Of a stretch of DNA of 64,000 nucleotides, positions 7,371 to 16,233 are shown piece by piece. Position numbers and translations under genes: made by a program. Each line of letters opens with the position of its first letter. Positions within the stretch are counted from its first letter, which is position 1. The notes under the pieces were generated by a model that was not told the origin of the DNA, made no database searches, and worked only from the letters and a program-made list of their open reading frames with translations. The stretch comes from Acidobacteriota bacterium (GTDB lineage Bacteria; Acidobacteriota; Thermoanaerobaculia; UBA5066; Gp7-AA6). Location of the stretch: NCBI GenBank assembly GCA_027307335.1, contig DAHUXD010000012.1:62001-126000 (forward strand), written 5' to 3'.

Positions 7371-8088
7371 GTTCGTGGAGCCTCATCTCGGCGTTGAGGG
7401 AGTCCAGGATCCCCGTCCGCACTCGTCCCCCGCAGTGCTTCTCGATCAGCGCGGCGAGATCCGCGAGCGCGGCGTCGAGCTCCGCGCGGCCGACGGGCGG
7501 CAGCGCCTCGACGACGAGGAAGCCCCGCGTCGTCTTCTCCGTCAGCTTCGTACGGTCCGCCTCCTTCCAGTTCCACCTGCGGCAGAGCGCGCCGACGTCG
7601 TCCGCGTAGATGACCTCGCCCGCCTTCGGCGGCCGGGCGCTTTCGAGGGGCTCGCCGAGAAGGCGAGCCGCGGGCTCCGCCTCGGTCGCGAAGCGGAGCT
7701 CCACGTTTCCCGAGACGGCGTCGAGGTCCTCGCCGCCGACGGGCACGAAGTGGCGCAGCGACACGGCGTTGTAGAGATCGACGAGCGGATGGATGCGGCG
7801 CGGCGGACCGGATCTGGCGACGCGGCGCAGCAGGTTCTCGATCGAGGAAGGGTGATCCTTCGGCTTCGCGCCGAAGCGGCGGTAGGCCTCGCGCCAGGAC
7901 GCGATCTGCGGGTGCTCGGCCACGGGAGTCGTTCCCAGGCGGCTCACGGCGTCCGCGCTCTCCCGTTCGAGGAGCGCCCCGAGCTCCGGATCCTCGCGGT
8001 CGTTGCGGGCGCCGTCGAAGACCACGACGCCGATCCGCACCTCCGGAAACGCCTCGAAGATCGCCGGCGCGACCCGCAGCACCGTCAT
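7363..8088 (-). CDS. B3/B4 tRNA-binding domain protein
   Basis: A 241-residue protein matching the stand-alone B3/B4 (phenylalanyl-tRNA synthetase beta-subunit-like) family: HPQIASWREAYRRFGAKPKDHPSS, split by the family-typical loop, then PLVDLYNAVSLRHFVPVGGEDLD and GEVIYADD. In PheRS this fold is the editing and tRNA-binding region; stand-alone versions are presumed to edit or sequester aminoacyl species, but their substrate is generally unproven. It is transcribed divergently from dinB, 36 bases away, so the two genes share a very short promoter region. Confidence 0.85.
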   Translation of the reverse strand: MTVLRVAPAIFEAFPEVRIGVVVFDGARNDREDPELGALLERESADAVSRLGTTPVAEHPQIASWREAYRRFGAKPKDHPSSIENLLRRVARSGPPRRIHPLVDLYNAVSLRHFVPVGGEDLDAVSGNVELRFATEAEPAARLLGEPLESARPPKAGEVIYADDVGALCRRWNWKEADRTKLTEKTTRGFLVVEALPPVGRAELDAALADLAALIEKHCGGRVRTGILDSLNAEMRLHEPL

Positions 8089-8124
8089 CGCCGCGCACTC
8101 TTACCACACCGATAGACTTCCGCC

Positions 8125-9216
8125 GTGGCGGTCCGCAAGATCCTCCACGTCGACATGGACGCGTTCTACGCGTCGGTCGAGCAGCGCGACGATCCCGCGC
8201 TGCGCGGCCGGCCCGTCGCGGTCGGCGGCCGCCCCGAGAGCCGCGGCGTCGTCGCGGCCGCGAGCTACGAGGCGCGCACCTTCGGCGTCCGCTCCGCGAT
8301 CCCGATGGCCCGCGCCGTCCGTCTCTGCCCCGAGCTCGTCATCGTGCGGCCGGACTTCAAGAAGTACGGCGCGGTCTCGCAGCAGGTCTTCGCTCTCTTC
8401 CGCGAGGTGACGCCGCTCGTCGAGCCCCTCTCGCTCGACGAGGCGTACCTCGACGTCACGGAGAACGCCTGGGGCGAGCCGCTCGGCGTCGACGTCGCGA
8501 GGCGCCTCAAGTCGAGAATCCGCGAGACGACCGGTCTGACCGCCTCCGCCGGCGTCGCGCCCAACAAGTTCCTCGCGAAAATCGCGTCGGGCTGGAAGAA
8601 GCCCGACGGCCTGACCGTGATCGCGCCCGAGCGCATGGAGGGATTCCTGCAGCGGCTCCCGGTCGACGCGCTCTGGGGCGTCGGCCCCGTCACGGCGCGC
8701 AAGCTCCGCGCGGCCGGAATCGAGCGGCTGGTCGACGTGCGCACGGCGCCGGCCGACGTCCTGCAGGGAGCCGTGGGCAAGTGGGCCGAGTCGCTGCGAC
8801 GGCTCTCCTTCGGCGACGACGAGCGGCCGGTCGATCCGAACCAGGAGCGCAAGTCCGTCGGCTGCGAGGAGACGTACGCGAAGGACCTCGCCGACCTCCC
8901 GCCGATCCGCGAGGAGATCGACCGCATGGCGCGGCGCACCGCCGCGATTCTCGAGAAGAAGGGACTCTACGCGCGCACCGTCGTCCTGAAGATGCGCTAC
9001 GGGGACTTCCACACGATCACGCGCAGCCACACGCACGAGCCCGCGACGCACTCGGGCGACGAGCTGTCGGAACGCGCCGTGCGCCTGCTCGAGAAGACGG
9101 AGGCGGGCCGCCGCCCGGTGCGCCTCCTCGGCGTCTCGGCACACAATCTCTCGGAGACGCGGAAACCGCCATCCGATCCCGGGGAGCGCGACCAGCTCGA
9201 CCTGCCGGAATCCTGA
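8125..9216 (+). CDS. dinB: DNA polymerase IV (Y-family translesion polymerase)
   Basis: A 363-residue Y-family polymerase with a GTG start. The catalytic acidic residues are in HVDMDAFYASVEQR near the N-terminus and in SLDEAYLDVT. The helix-hairpin-helix region (LWGVGPVTARKLRAAGI) and the C-terminal little-finger domain follow. It performs error-prone bypass synthesis on damaged templates in the cytoplasm. No LexA box is evident in the 36-base gap to the divergent B3/B4 gene. The C-terminus ends in QLDLPE, resembling a beta-clamp-binding motif. Confidence 0.95.
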   Translation: MAVRKILHVDMDAFYASVEQRDDPALRGRPVAVGGRPESRGVVAAASYEARTFGVRSAIPMARAVRLCPELVIVRPDFKKYGAVSQQVFALFREVTPLVEPLSLDEAYLDVTENAWGEPLGVDVARRLKSRIRETTGLTASAGVAPNKFLAKIASGWKKPDGLTVIAPERMEGFLQRLPVDALWGVGPVTARKLRAAGIERLVDVRTAPADVLQGAVGKWAESLRRLSFGDDERPVDPNQERKSVGCEETYAKDLADLPPIREEIDRMARRTAAILEKKGLYARTVVLKMRYGDFHTITRSHTHEPATHSGDELSERAVRLLEKTEAGRRPVRLLGVSAHNLSETRKPPSDPGERDQLDLPES

Positions 9217-9224
9217 AGCCGCCG

Positions 9225-9242
9225 CCGGGCCGCGTGGCCCGG
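9225..9242 (+). terminator. Possible hairpin after dinB
   Basis: CCGGGCC-GCGT-GGCCCGG begins nine bases after the dinB stop. There is no T tract, so intrinsic termination is uncertain. Confidence 0.35.
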
Positions 9243-9264
9243 TCGTTGCATCGGCAGGGCGCGC

Positions 9265-10059
9265 ATGACCACCACCCGGAGGGCCCGCGTCCAGGCGCTG
9301 CTCGCCTTCCTGGCCGCGGTCGCTCCGCAGGAGGCGCCGCCGCCGCGCCACCCGATTCCGGTCCGGTACACCGAGGGCATCACGCACGGCTTCCTGACCC
9401 TGCACACGCTCGAGGGCGAGCTCCTCGCCGACGGCGATCTCTTCCAGACCATCCGGGGCGAGCAGGTCACCGCGCGCATGGAGCTTCGCTTCAAGGACGG
9501 CTCCCTCCAGGACGAGACGACGGTCTTCTCGCAGCGCGGACACTTCGCGCTCCTCCACTACCGCCTCGTTCAGAAGGGACCCGCGTTCCCGAACCCGTCC
9601 GAGGTCAACGTCGACGTGCCACGGGGAACCGTGACCGCACACGTCGTCGACAAGGGCAAGGAGACCGTCTCGAGCGAGCACCTCGACATGCCGCCCGACC
9701 TCTCGAACGGGCTCGTCGTCATCGCGATCAAGAACCTCGCCCCGGGCGGCCGCGCCGCGCTCTCGATGGTCGCCGCGGCGCCGAAGCCGCGCCTCATCGG
9801 CCTCGACATCGTCCCCGCGGGCGCCGACTCCTACACGCTCGGCGGACTCGCGCGGCGCGCCGCGAAGTACGTCGTCAAGGTGGACCTGCGCGGCGTCGCC
9901 GGCGTCGTGGCGCCGCTCATCGGCAAGCAGCCGCCCGACACCTCGATCTGGATCACCGAGGGCGAGGCGCCGACCTTCGCCAAGATGGAGGGTCCGTTTT
10001 ACGTCGGCGGACCGCCATGGCGGCTGGAGCTCACGGCTCCGACGTGGGGGGAGAAATGA
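9265..10059 (+). CDS. Hypothetical, probably exported protein
   Basis: A 264-residue protein of no family I can name. The first 25 residues (arginines, then LLAFLAAVAP) look like a short signal sequence. The mature part is rich in beta-strand-like alternation and includes DGDLFQTIRGEQVTARMEL and YRLVQKGPAFPNP, reminiscent of periplasmic proteins that judge lipid-linked or saccharide ligands, but with no catalytic motif. It follows dinB by 48 bases and a possible hairpin, and is followed by a family A repeat and a convergent gene, so it may be its own unit. Confidence 0.7.
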   Translation: MTTTRRARVQALLAFLAAVAPQEAPPPRHPIPVRYTEGITHGFLTLHTLEGELLADGDLFQTIRGEQVTARMELRFKDGSLQDETTVFSQRGHFALLHYRLVQKGPAFPNPSEVNVDVPRGTVTAHVVDKGKETVSSEHLDMPPDLSNGLVVIAIKNLAPGGRAALSMVAAAPKPRLIGLDIVPAGADSYTLGGLARRAAKYVVKVDLRGVAGVVAPLIGKQPPDTSIWITEGEAPTFAKMEGPFYVGGPPWRLELTAPTWGEK

Positions 10060-10077
10060 GGACGTGGCAGCCGGACG

Positions 10078-10113
10078 CCCCTCACCCCGGCCCTCTCCCA
10101 GAGGGAGAGGGAG
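10078..10113. repeat. Dispersed inverted repeat, family A, copy 3
   Basis: CCCCTCACCCCGG then CCCTCTCCC-A-GAGGGAGAGGG. It fills the gap between two convergent genes and ends three bases before the stop of the downstream gene. Confidence 0.85.
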
Positions 10114-10116
10114 GTC

Positions 10117-10899
10117 TCATTTGCCCGTCGTGATGCCCTTCCGGATCCCGGCGAGCGGAGCCCCGTCGTCGAATGTGAGGCTGCCGTTCTCGCCGCCTTC
10201 GCCCTTCACTCCGAGCTTCGCGAAGAGCCCTGGCAGGTCGTCGCGCGGCGGCCGGCTCCGCATGCCGGCATAGTCGTCGCGCAGAACGGTCGTCCCCGTC
10301 CCGCGGTCGCCGACGGCGAGCGTGCGCTCGAGCGGCCAGGAGACCGTGACGTTGCCGCCCTCGCGCACGATCGCGCGGAGCGCGTCGTCGAGCGACTTCT
10401 TCCCTCCGGTCTTCTCTCGGATCGCGACGTCGGCGTCGAAGCAGAAGAGCGCGCCGCCCCAGTACGTCGCGGCCCAGCTCCGGGCGCCGTCGAGGCCCGA
10501 GCCGGCGAGGGCCTCCTGACCCCGCGGCAGGCCCCAGACGAGCCACCTCCAGATGTCCGCGCCCGGCGCGAGGCCGGCGCGCGCGCGCACGAGCGGCTCG
10601 ACGTACGTCGCGAGCCCCTCCTCGATCCAGGGCGCGTCGTTCATCGACGGGAAGGCGAGGTGCACCATCTCGTGGACGAGCTCCCAGTTCGTCTTCAGGT
10701 CGGCGGGCGTCGCGGCATTGCCGACCGCGATCGCGATGCGGCCCGTCCCCCGGACGCCGACCGTGCGGCCGCTCGAGACGCCTCCGCCCCCCCCGCCGTG
10801 CACGGTCACGATGGCGCGCGAGACCGGGAACGTGCCGTAGTAGGCGGCGATGGCGCGCGCCGCCGACGCGATCCACGCCGTGAGCTCCTCGTCCGACAC
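10117..10899 (-). CDS. Putative exported metallopeptidase with HExxH motif
   Basis: A zinc-peptidase-like protein with ELVHEMVHLAFPSM (HExxH) and, about 15 residues on, APWIEEGLATYVEP, the glutamate-bearing helix of gluzincins. The coordinates use the first standard start (GTG at 10899). The frame stays open upstream and encodes a convincing hydrophobic leader followed by a Pro-rich stretch (LILLGSRLLAAAIAAA, then PNAAPPP) back to a CTG at 11031, seven bases after the citrate synthase stop. The true start is therefore probably there, with an export signal. It lies downstream of citrate synthase in the same direction. The substrate is unknown. Confidence 0.75.
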   Translation of the reverse strand: MSDEELTAWIASAARAIAAYYGTFPVSRAIVTVHGGGGGGVSSGRTVGVRGTGRIAIAVGNAATPADLKTNWELVHEMVHLAFPSMNDAPWIEEGLATYVEPLVRARAGLAPGADIWRWLVWGLPRGQEALAGSGLDGARSWAATYWGGALFCFDADVAIREKTGGKKSLDDALRAIVREGGNVTVSWPLERTLAVGDRGTGTTVLRDDYAGMRSRPPRDDLPGLFAKLGVKGEGGENGSLTFDDGAPLAGIRKGITTGK

Positions 10900-11035
10900 G
10901 AGCGCGGGATGCCCGTCGAGAACGACCTCGACGACGCCGCCCGGGACGTCGATCGACGCGGGCGGCGGAGCGGCGTTCGGAACGGCGGCTGCGATCGCCG
11001 CCGCGAGGAGCCGGGAGCCGAGGAGGATCAGCCGG

Positions 11036-12379
11036 TCAGCGCCTTTCCATCGGCACGAACGCCCGCTCCCCCTGCCCCAGGTAGACCTGGCGCGGCCGCG
11101 CGATCTTCTGCTCCGGATCCTCGAGCATCTCCTGCCATTGCGCGAGCCACCCGGACGTCCGCGGGATCGCGAACAGCACCGTGAACGCCTTGGTCGGGAT
11201 TCCGAGCGCCTCGTAGATCAGGCCGGAGTAGAAGTCGACGTTCGGATACAGCTTGCGCTTGACGAAGTACTCGTCCTGGAGCGCGATCCGCTCGAGCTCG
11301 AGCGCGATGTCGAGGAGAGGGTTGCGGCCGGTGACCTCGAAGACCTCCTCCGCCATCCGCTTGATGATCTTCGCGCGCGGATCGAAGTTCTTGTACACGC
11401 GGTGGCCGAAGCCCATCAGCCGCTTCTCGCCTCGGCCCTCCTTCACCTCCTTGATGAAGGCCGGCACGTTCGAGATCGACCCGATCTCCTGGAGCATCTT
11501 GAGGACTTCCTCGTTCGCGCCGCCGTGGAGCGGACCGTAGAGCGCGGATGCGGCGCCCGCGACGGCCGAGTAGGGATCCGTGTGCGCGGAACCGATCCCG
11601 CGCATCGCGTGTGTGCCGCAGTTCTGCTCGTGGTCCGCGTGGAGGATGAAGAGCACGTCCAGCGCGCGGACGAGCGTCGGGTTCGGCACGTACTTCTCCG
11701 CTGGCGTCCGGAAGAGCATCGTCAGGAAGTTCTCGCTGTAGGTCAGAGCGTTGTTCGGGTACATGTACGGCATGCCGACCGAGTGCCGATAAGCGAAGGC
11801 CGAGATCGTCGGCATTTTCGCGATCAGCCGGTGGATCTGCTTCTGCCGCACTTTCGCGTCGTGGACGTTGTGGGCCTCCGGGTAGAAGGTGGACATGGCC
11901 GCGACGGTGGAGATGAGCATGCCCATCGGGTGCGCGTCGTAGTTGAACGCGTCCATCACCTTCTTGAGGCTCTCGTGGATCATCGTGTGGTACGTGATCT
12001 CCCGGGTGAACTGCTCGAACTCCTGCTTGTTGGGGAGCTCGCCGTGGAGGAGCAGGTAGGCCACCTCGAGGTACGTGCAGTTCTCGGCGAGGACGTCGAT
12101 CGGGTAGCCGCGGTAGCGGAGGATGCCCTTGTCACCGTCGATGTAGGTGATGCGGCTCGTGCAGGAGGCCGTGTTCAGGAAAGCCGGGTCGTAGGACATC
12201 AGACCGAAGTCGTCCGGGCCCGTCTTCATCTGGCGCAGGTCCATCGCCCGGATGGTCCCGTTCTTGATGGGCAGCTCGTAGGTCTTGCCGGTCCGGTGGT
12301 CGGTGACCGTGAGCGCATCCCGGGTGCCCGTGGCGCTCGTCGTCTTCTCGTCGGTCTTCGTCGCTTCGAGCGTGCCCAT
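11036..12379 (-). CDS. gltA: Citrate synthase
   Basis: A 447-residue type II citrate synthase condensing oxaloacetate and acetyl-CoA in the TCA cycle. The active-site regions are present: LFILHADHEQNCGTHAMR, LYGPLHGGANEEVLKML and MGFGHRVYKNFDPRA, giving the two histidines, with the late aspartate region farther on. I chose ATG at 12379 because GGAGGT lies five bases upstream; a TTG four codons earlier would bury that site. The stop lies close to the downstream metalloprotease-like frame. Confidence 0.96.
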   Translation of the reverse strand: MGTLEATKTDEKTTSATGTRDALTVTDHRTGKTYELPIKNGTIRAMDLRQMKTGPDDFGLMSYDPAFLNTASCTSRITYIDGDKGILRYRGYPIDVLAENCTYLEVAYLLLHGELPNKQEFEQFTREITYHTMIHESLKKVMDAFNYDAHPMGMLISTVAAMSTFYPEAHNVHDAKVRQKQIHRLIAKMPTISAFAYRHSVGMPYMYPNNALTYSENFLTMLFRTPAEKYVPNPTLVRALDVLFILHADHEQNCGTHAMRGIGSAHTDPYSAVAGAASALYGPLHGGANEEVLKMLQEIGSISNVPAFIKEVKEGRGEKRLMGFGHRVYKNFDPRAKIIKRMAEEVFEVTGRNPLLDIALELERIALQDEYFVKRKLYPNVDFYSGLIYEALGIPTKAFTVLFAIPRTSGWLAQWQEMLEDPEQKIARPRQVYLGQGERAFVPMERR

Positions 12380-12446
12380 GGATACCTCCAACGCTATTCT
12401 CTAACGAAAAGGGCCGGGGCCGAGTTTCTCCCGGTAAACGGGGCGA

Positions 12447-13790
12447 TCAGGCCGGGGCGAGGCCCCGGTCCAGGTGATCCATCAGAACGTCCGGTCCCTC
12501 CAATCCGACGGACAGCCGGATCAGTCCGGGCGTGATGCCCCGCGCCAGCCGATCCGCCTCCGGGACGGCGGCATGGGTCATCGAGGCCGGATGCTGGATG
12601 TAGGAGATGGCGGAGCCGAGGCTGACAGCGAGCTCCATCGGGGTGTCGCGCCGGGCGAAGTAGTTCATCAGGCGCTCGCCCGCCGCCTGTCCCCCGGCGA
12701 GATCGAAGCTGACGATCGCGCCGCCGTTGCGCATCTGCCGCCGGACGAGCTCCGCCTGCGGAAAGTCGGCGAAGCCCGGGTAGAAGACCCCGGCAACCGC
12801 CGGGTGGTGTCTCAGGAAGAAGGCGATCCGCTCGGCGCTCGCGCACTGTTCCTTCTGGCGGATCGCGAGGCTCTGGATCGCCATCGAGTTCAGCCATGAA
12901 TCGAAAGGCGACGGGGTCGCGCCGAGATCCTTGTACCAGTTGAAGAAGTCGCCCTTCATGAAGCGGAAGGGGCCCAGCACGGCGCCCGCGATCGACGTCG
13001 AGTGGCCGTTGACGTACTTGGTCAGCGAGTGCACGACGAAGTCGGCCCCCAGGCGGAACGGCTGCTGGAGGTATGGCGAGCAGAAGGTGTTGTCCACGAC
13101 GAGGAGGGCGCCGCGCTCCTCCGTCAGCCGCGAGATGGCTTCGATGTCGGCCACGCGCAGCGTCGGGTTCTCGGGAGACTCGAGAAAGACGGCGGCGACG
13201 TTCGGGTGGGCGTCGAGCGCCCGGCGCACGGAGCGGAGGTCTCCCATGTCGCAGAAGACGGCCTCGACGCCGAACCGAGAGAGGGCGCGCAGGAGGCTGT
13301 CCGTGCAGCCATACAGGCTGCCCGCGAGCACGGCGTCGCCGGAGCGCACGAGCGACAGGGCCAGCGTCGAGATGGCGCCCATGCCGGAGCCGAAGATCAG
13401 CGCGCCGATCGTCGCCTCGGGCTCGTTCTCGGCCAGCGCCTTCTCGACGACGTGGTGCGCCTCGAGCTGGAATAGGACGCGTTCGAGGTACTCGGTCGTC
13501 GGATTGCCGAACCGCGTGTAGATCCTCGCGAAGGGCCGTTCGCCCCGCTTCGTCAGGCCGAGGAAGCGGTCGGCGCCGTCGCGGACGCTGCGGAACGCGA
13601 AGTTCGAGCGCTGGTAGATCGGGGGAAGCCCGGTGCCGGCGGCGATCGCGCGGAAGAGCCCCTCGTCCAGCTGGCGGTCGCCGTCGCGGACCCACCGGCG
13701 CTTGCGGTCCATCCACCAGTCCCACCAGGCCCAGCGGTCGGCACCGGTGGCGACACGGGAAGCGGACTCGATCGGAGATTCGACGATCAC
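12447..13790 (-). CDS. Cys/Met-metabolism PLP enzyme (cystathionine synthase/lyase or methionine gamma-lyase type)
   Basis: A 447-residue fold-type I PLP enzyme. The Schiff-base lysine is in HSLTKYVNGHS, the phosphate-binding YTRFGNPTTEYLE near residue 93 and ALIFGSGMGAIST near 129 are typical of the transsulfuration family, and LESPENPTLRV matches the substrate-binding loop. It is longer than usual: about 45 extra N-terminal residues include a Trp/Arg-rich stretch (RWAWWDWWMDRKRRW). Which reaction it performs (gamma-synthase, beta- or gamma-lyase) cannot be settled by eye. A paralogue of more ordinary length is at 35711-36829. Confidence 0.88.
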   Translation of the reverse strand: MIVESPIESASRVATGADRWAWWDWWMDRKRRWVRDGDRQLDEGLFRAIAAGTGLPPIYQRSNFAFRSVRDGADRFLGLTKRGERPFARIYTRFGNPTTEYLERVLFQLEAHHVVEKALAENEPEATIGALIFGSGMGAISTLALSLVRSGDAVLAGSLYGCTDSLLRALSRFGVEAVFCDMGDLRSVRRALDAHPNVAAVFLESPENPTLRVADIEAISRLTEERGALLVVDNTFCSPYLQQPFRLGADFVVHSLTKYVNGHSTSIAGAVLGPFRFMKGDFFNWYKDLGATPSPFDSWLNSMAIQSLAIRQKEQCASAERIAFFLRHHPAVAGVFYPGFADFPQAELVRRQMRNGGAIVSFDLAGGQAAGERLMNYFARRDTPMELAVSLGSAISYIQHPASMTHAAVPEADRLARGITPGLIRLSVGLEGPDVLMDHLDRGLAPA

Positions 13791-13881
13791 CGTGTCCCCG
13801 TTATCGCCGATTTCGCCCGCGCCGCCCCTGATCCAATCGCATCATCCGTAACTCCGGCCGCGGACTCGCGTACCCAGTACC

Positions 13882-14913
13882 ATGCTCCGAGCCCGATCGG
13901 CCGCCGCTTTCCAGGCCGTCGCGGCCGCCCTCTGCCTGACCGCCGCACCGCCGGATCCCCCGGCGCCGCCGGCCCTGCCGCAGGCCGACCGCGTCCGGAT
14001 CGCCGAGGCCTTCCGGCTGGCGGATGCGATCGGCGACGCGATCTGGCCGGGCTGGTCGCGCGTGCCGTTCTCCCTCGTCCTCGTGACCCCGGACACCGAG
14101 TTCTTCGTCCGGCACCCGTCGCCGCCGGCCGGCGCGCGGCCGCTGGGGCGCGACGCGCTCCTCGGCGCCGAGGTCTTCGCGCGCCCCCGGACCTTCCCGA
14201 CCAGTCTCCTCGCGACCTTTCCGATCGATGGCGTGTCGACGGTGGTGGTCGGTCAGGCGGAGCTCACGGCGGCGGCGGCTCCGACCGACTGGGTCGTGAC
14301 CCTCCTCCACGAACATTTCCATCAGCTCCAGGAGGCCGCGCCCGGCTTCTACGAAAGGGTCGCCGCGCTCGGCCTGGCCCGGGGCGACACGACCGGCATG
14401 TGGATGCTGAACTTCCCCTTCCCCTACGACGCACCGCCGGTCGTCGCGGCGTACGGGACCGCGTCCTCGAGGCTCCGCGATGCGCTCTCGGGAGGCTCCC
14501 TCCGCGACTATGCCGAAGCCCGCGCCGCGTTCCGGGCGCGGCTGTCCGGCGACGACCTGAAGTACCTCGACTTCGAGCTGTGGAAGGAAGGCGTCGCCCG
14601 CTACACGCAGGTGCGGGTCGCGGAGTGGGCCGCGGCGCACCATCGGCCGACGCCGGACTTCGCGGCCCTCCCGGGCTTCGTTCCGTTCCTTTCGCTCGCC
14701 CGAACGCTCGGGGGAGCGATCCCGGACGAGCTGGCGCACCTCTCTCTCCCGGAGGCACGCCGCACCGTCGTCTATCCGTACGGCGCGGCCGAGGCGCTCC
14801 TGCTCGATCGCGAGCGGCCCTGCTGGAAAGACGTCTACTTCGCGAAACCCTTCACCCTGGCGCCCGCATTCGACGCGCCGGATTGCGGAGGCCGGCCGGG
14901 CGCGAGAGGATAG
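13882..14913 (+). CDS. Putative exported metalloprotease-like protein
   Basis: A 343-residue protein with a signal-like N-terminus (RSAAAFQAVAAALCLTAAPP) and a Pro-rich linker. LLHEHFHQLQE contains HExxH, and DFELWKEGVARYTQV about 85 residues later resembles the conserved E-G-x-A-x-Y helix that supplies the third zinc ligand in gluzincin-type peptidases. I know no named family for it. Expected to act outside the cytoplasm. It ends five bases before the thioesterase gene and probably forms an operon with it and the esterase. Confidence 0.72.
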   Translation: MLRARSAAAFQAVAAALCLTAAPPDPPAPPALPQADRVRIAEAFRLADAIGDAIWPGWSRVPFSLVLVTPDTEFFVRHPSPPAGARPLGRDALLGAEVFARPRTFPTSLLATFPIDGVSTVVVGQAELTAAAAPTDWVVTLLHEHFHQLQEAAPGFYERVAALGLARGDTTGMWMLNFPFPYDAPPVVAAYGTASSRLRDALSGGSLRDYAEARAAFRARLSGDDLKYLDFELWKEGVARYTQVRVAEWAAAHHRPTPDFAALPGFVPFLSLARTLGGAIPDELAHLSLPEARRTVVYPYGAAEALLLDRERPCWKDVYFAKPFTLAPAFDAPDCGGRPGARG

Positions 14914-14918
14914 CGGCC

Positions 14919-15380
14919 ATGCCGCAGAGCCTTCAGGAGACCTACGCGCCCAACAACCGCTGCTTCGGCTGCGGCCCCGCCAACGAGAAGGGACTCCGCA
15001 TCCGGAGCTTCGAGGAGGGCGACGAGGTCGTGTGCGAGTGGCGGCCGCAGCCGCACCACCTCGCGTGGGAGGGCGTCGTCAACGGGGGCATCTGCGGCGC
15101 GCTCCTCGACTGCCACAGCAACTGGACCGCGGCGCGGCACCTGATGAAGCGCACCGGCTCCGCGACGCTGCCCTCGACGGTGACCGCCGATTTCCACGTC
15201 ACGCTGCGCCGGCCGACGCCGATGGACGCGGTGCTGAAGCTTCGCGCGCGTGTCGTCGAGTCCGGGGACGACCGCGCCGTCGTCGAGGCCTCGATCGAGG
15301 CGAACGGCAAGACGACGGCCACGTGCCGCGGCACGTTCGTCGCGGTCCCCGAGGGTCACCCGGCTTACCACCGGTGGTGA
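14919..15380 (+). CDS. PaaI-family hotdog thioesterase
   Basis: A 153-residue hotdog-fold protein. NNRCFGCGPANEKGLRI at the N-terminus and HHLAWEGVVNGGICGALLDC (residues 46-65) are the hallmark of the PaaI/YbgC-like acyl-CoA thioesterase group, the latter containing the helix that lines the active site. Likely hydrolyses an acyl-CoA in the cytoplasm; chain length is unknown. The stop overlaps the next start as GTGA. Confidence 0.85.
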   Translation: MPQSLQETYAPNNRCFGCGPANEKGLRIRSFEEGDEVVCEWRPQPHHLAWEGVVNGGICGALLDCHSNWTAARHLMKRTGSATLPSTVTADFHVTLRRPTPMDAVLKLRARVVESGDDRAVVEASIEANGKTTATCRGTFVAVPEGHPAYHRW

Positions 15381-16132
15381 CGGTGCTCCGGCGCCTCGCG
15401 GCGGACGCGGTGCTCCTCGCCGGCATCACGGCGTGGGCCGGCGCCGCCGACGCCACGGTCGAGAAGACCACGGTCCTCTCGCGCGGGAAGGAGCGGACGG
15501 TCTTCGTCTTCGCGCCGTCGAGCGTCTCCGCGGAGCACCCGGCCCCGCTCGTCGTGGCGTTCCACGGTTCGGGGGGCAGCGGAAAGACCATGGTCGAGAA
15601 GTGGAAGCCCGTCGCGGAGAAGGAGGGCATCCTCGTCGCGGCCCCCGATTCGACCGACGCGGTGCACTGGGCCTCGCCGCAGGACGGGCCCCGGCTGCTC
15701 GAGGACGTCGTGAAGGCCATGTCCGAGCGGCACCCCGTCGATCCGCGCCGCGTCTACCTCTTCGGCCACTCCGCCGGGGCCGTGTTCGCGCTCCAGATGG
15801 CGAGCCTCGAGTCCGAGTACTTCGCCGCCGCGGCCGTCCACGCCGGCGCGGTCGATCCGAAGTACTTCACGATTTTCGACTATGCCGCCCGGAAGATTCC
15901 GATCGCGATCTGGATCGGAACCAAGGACCGCTTCTTCCCGCTGGAAAGCGTCCGCGCGACGGCCCGGGCCCTCGAGACTCGGGGCTTCCCAGTGACGCTG
16001 ACGGAGATCCCCGACCACACGCACGACTACCTGAACTTCACGCCCGACCTGAACCTCGCGATCTGGGTATTCCTGTCGGCACAGAAGCTTCCCGACGAGC
16101 CCCGGTTCCGGAAGTACGAGGACCCGCGGTAG
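15377..16132 (+). CDS. Exported alpha/beta-hydrolase (PHB depolymerase/feruloyl esterase-like)
   Basis: A 251-residue protein with an N-terminal signal (LAADAVLLAGITAWAGAADA). The oxyanion-hole segment VVAFHGSGGSG and the nucleophile elbow FGHSAGAVFAL (serine) are clear; the acid is probably in IWIGTKDRFFP and the histidine in IPDHTHDYL. This order matches the LpqC/poly(3-hydroxybutyrate) depolymerase-like esterases. The GTG start overlaps the thioesterase stop. Substrate unknown. Confidence 0.85.
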   Translation: MTVLRRLAADAVLLAGITAWAGAADATVEKTTVLSRGKERTVFVFAPSSVSAEHPAPLVVAFHGSGGSGKTMVEKWKPVAEKEGILVAAPDSTDAVHWASPQDGPRLLEDVVKAMSERHPVDPRRVYLFGHSAGAVFALQMASLESEYFAAAAVHAGAVDPKYFTIFDYAARKIPIAIWIGTKDRFFPLESVRATARALETRGFPVTLTEIPDHTHDYLNFTPDLNLAIWVFLSAQKLPDEPRFRKYEDPR

Positions 16133-16233
16133 GGATCCCCTCCCGCCCTCACCCACCTGTCCTTCTGTTGCCCATCCGGCCAGTCGCGCGGAATGTCGCG
16201 ACCGCATAACCTTTCTGCAACCCGACGGACGAG

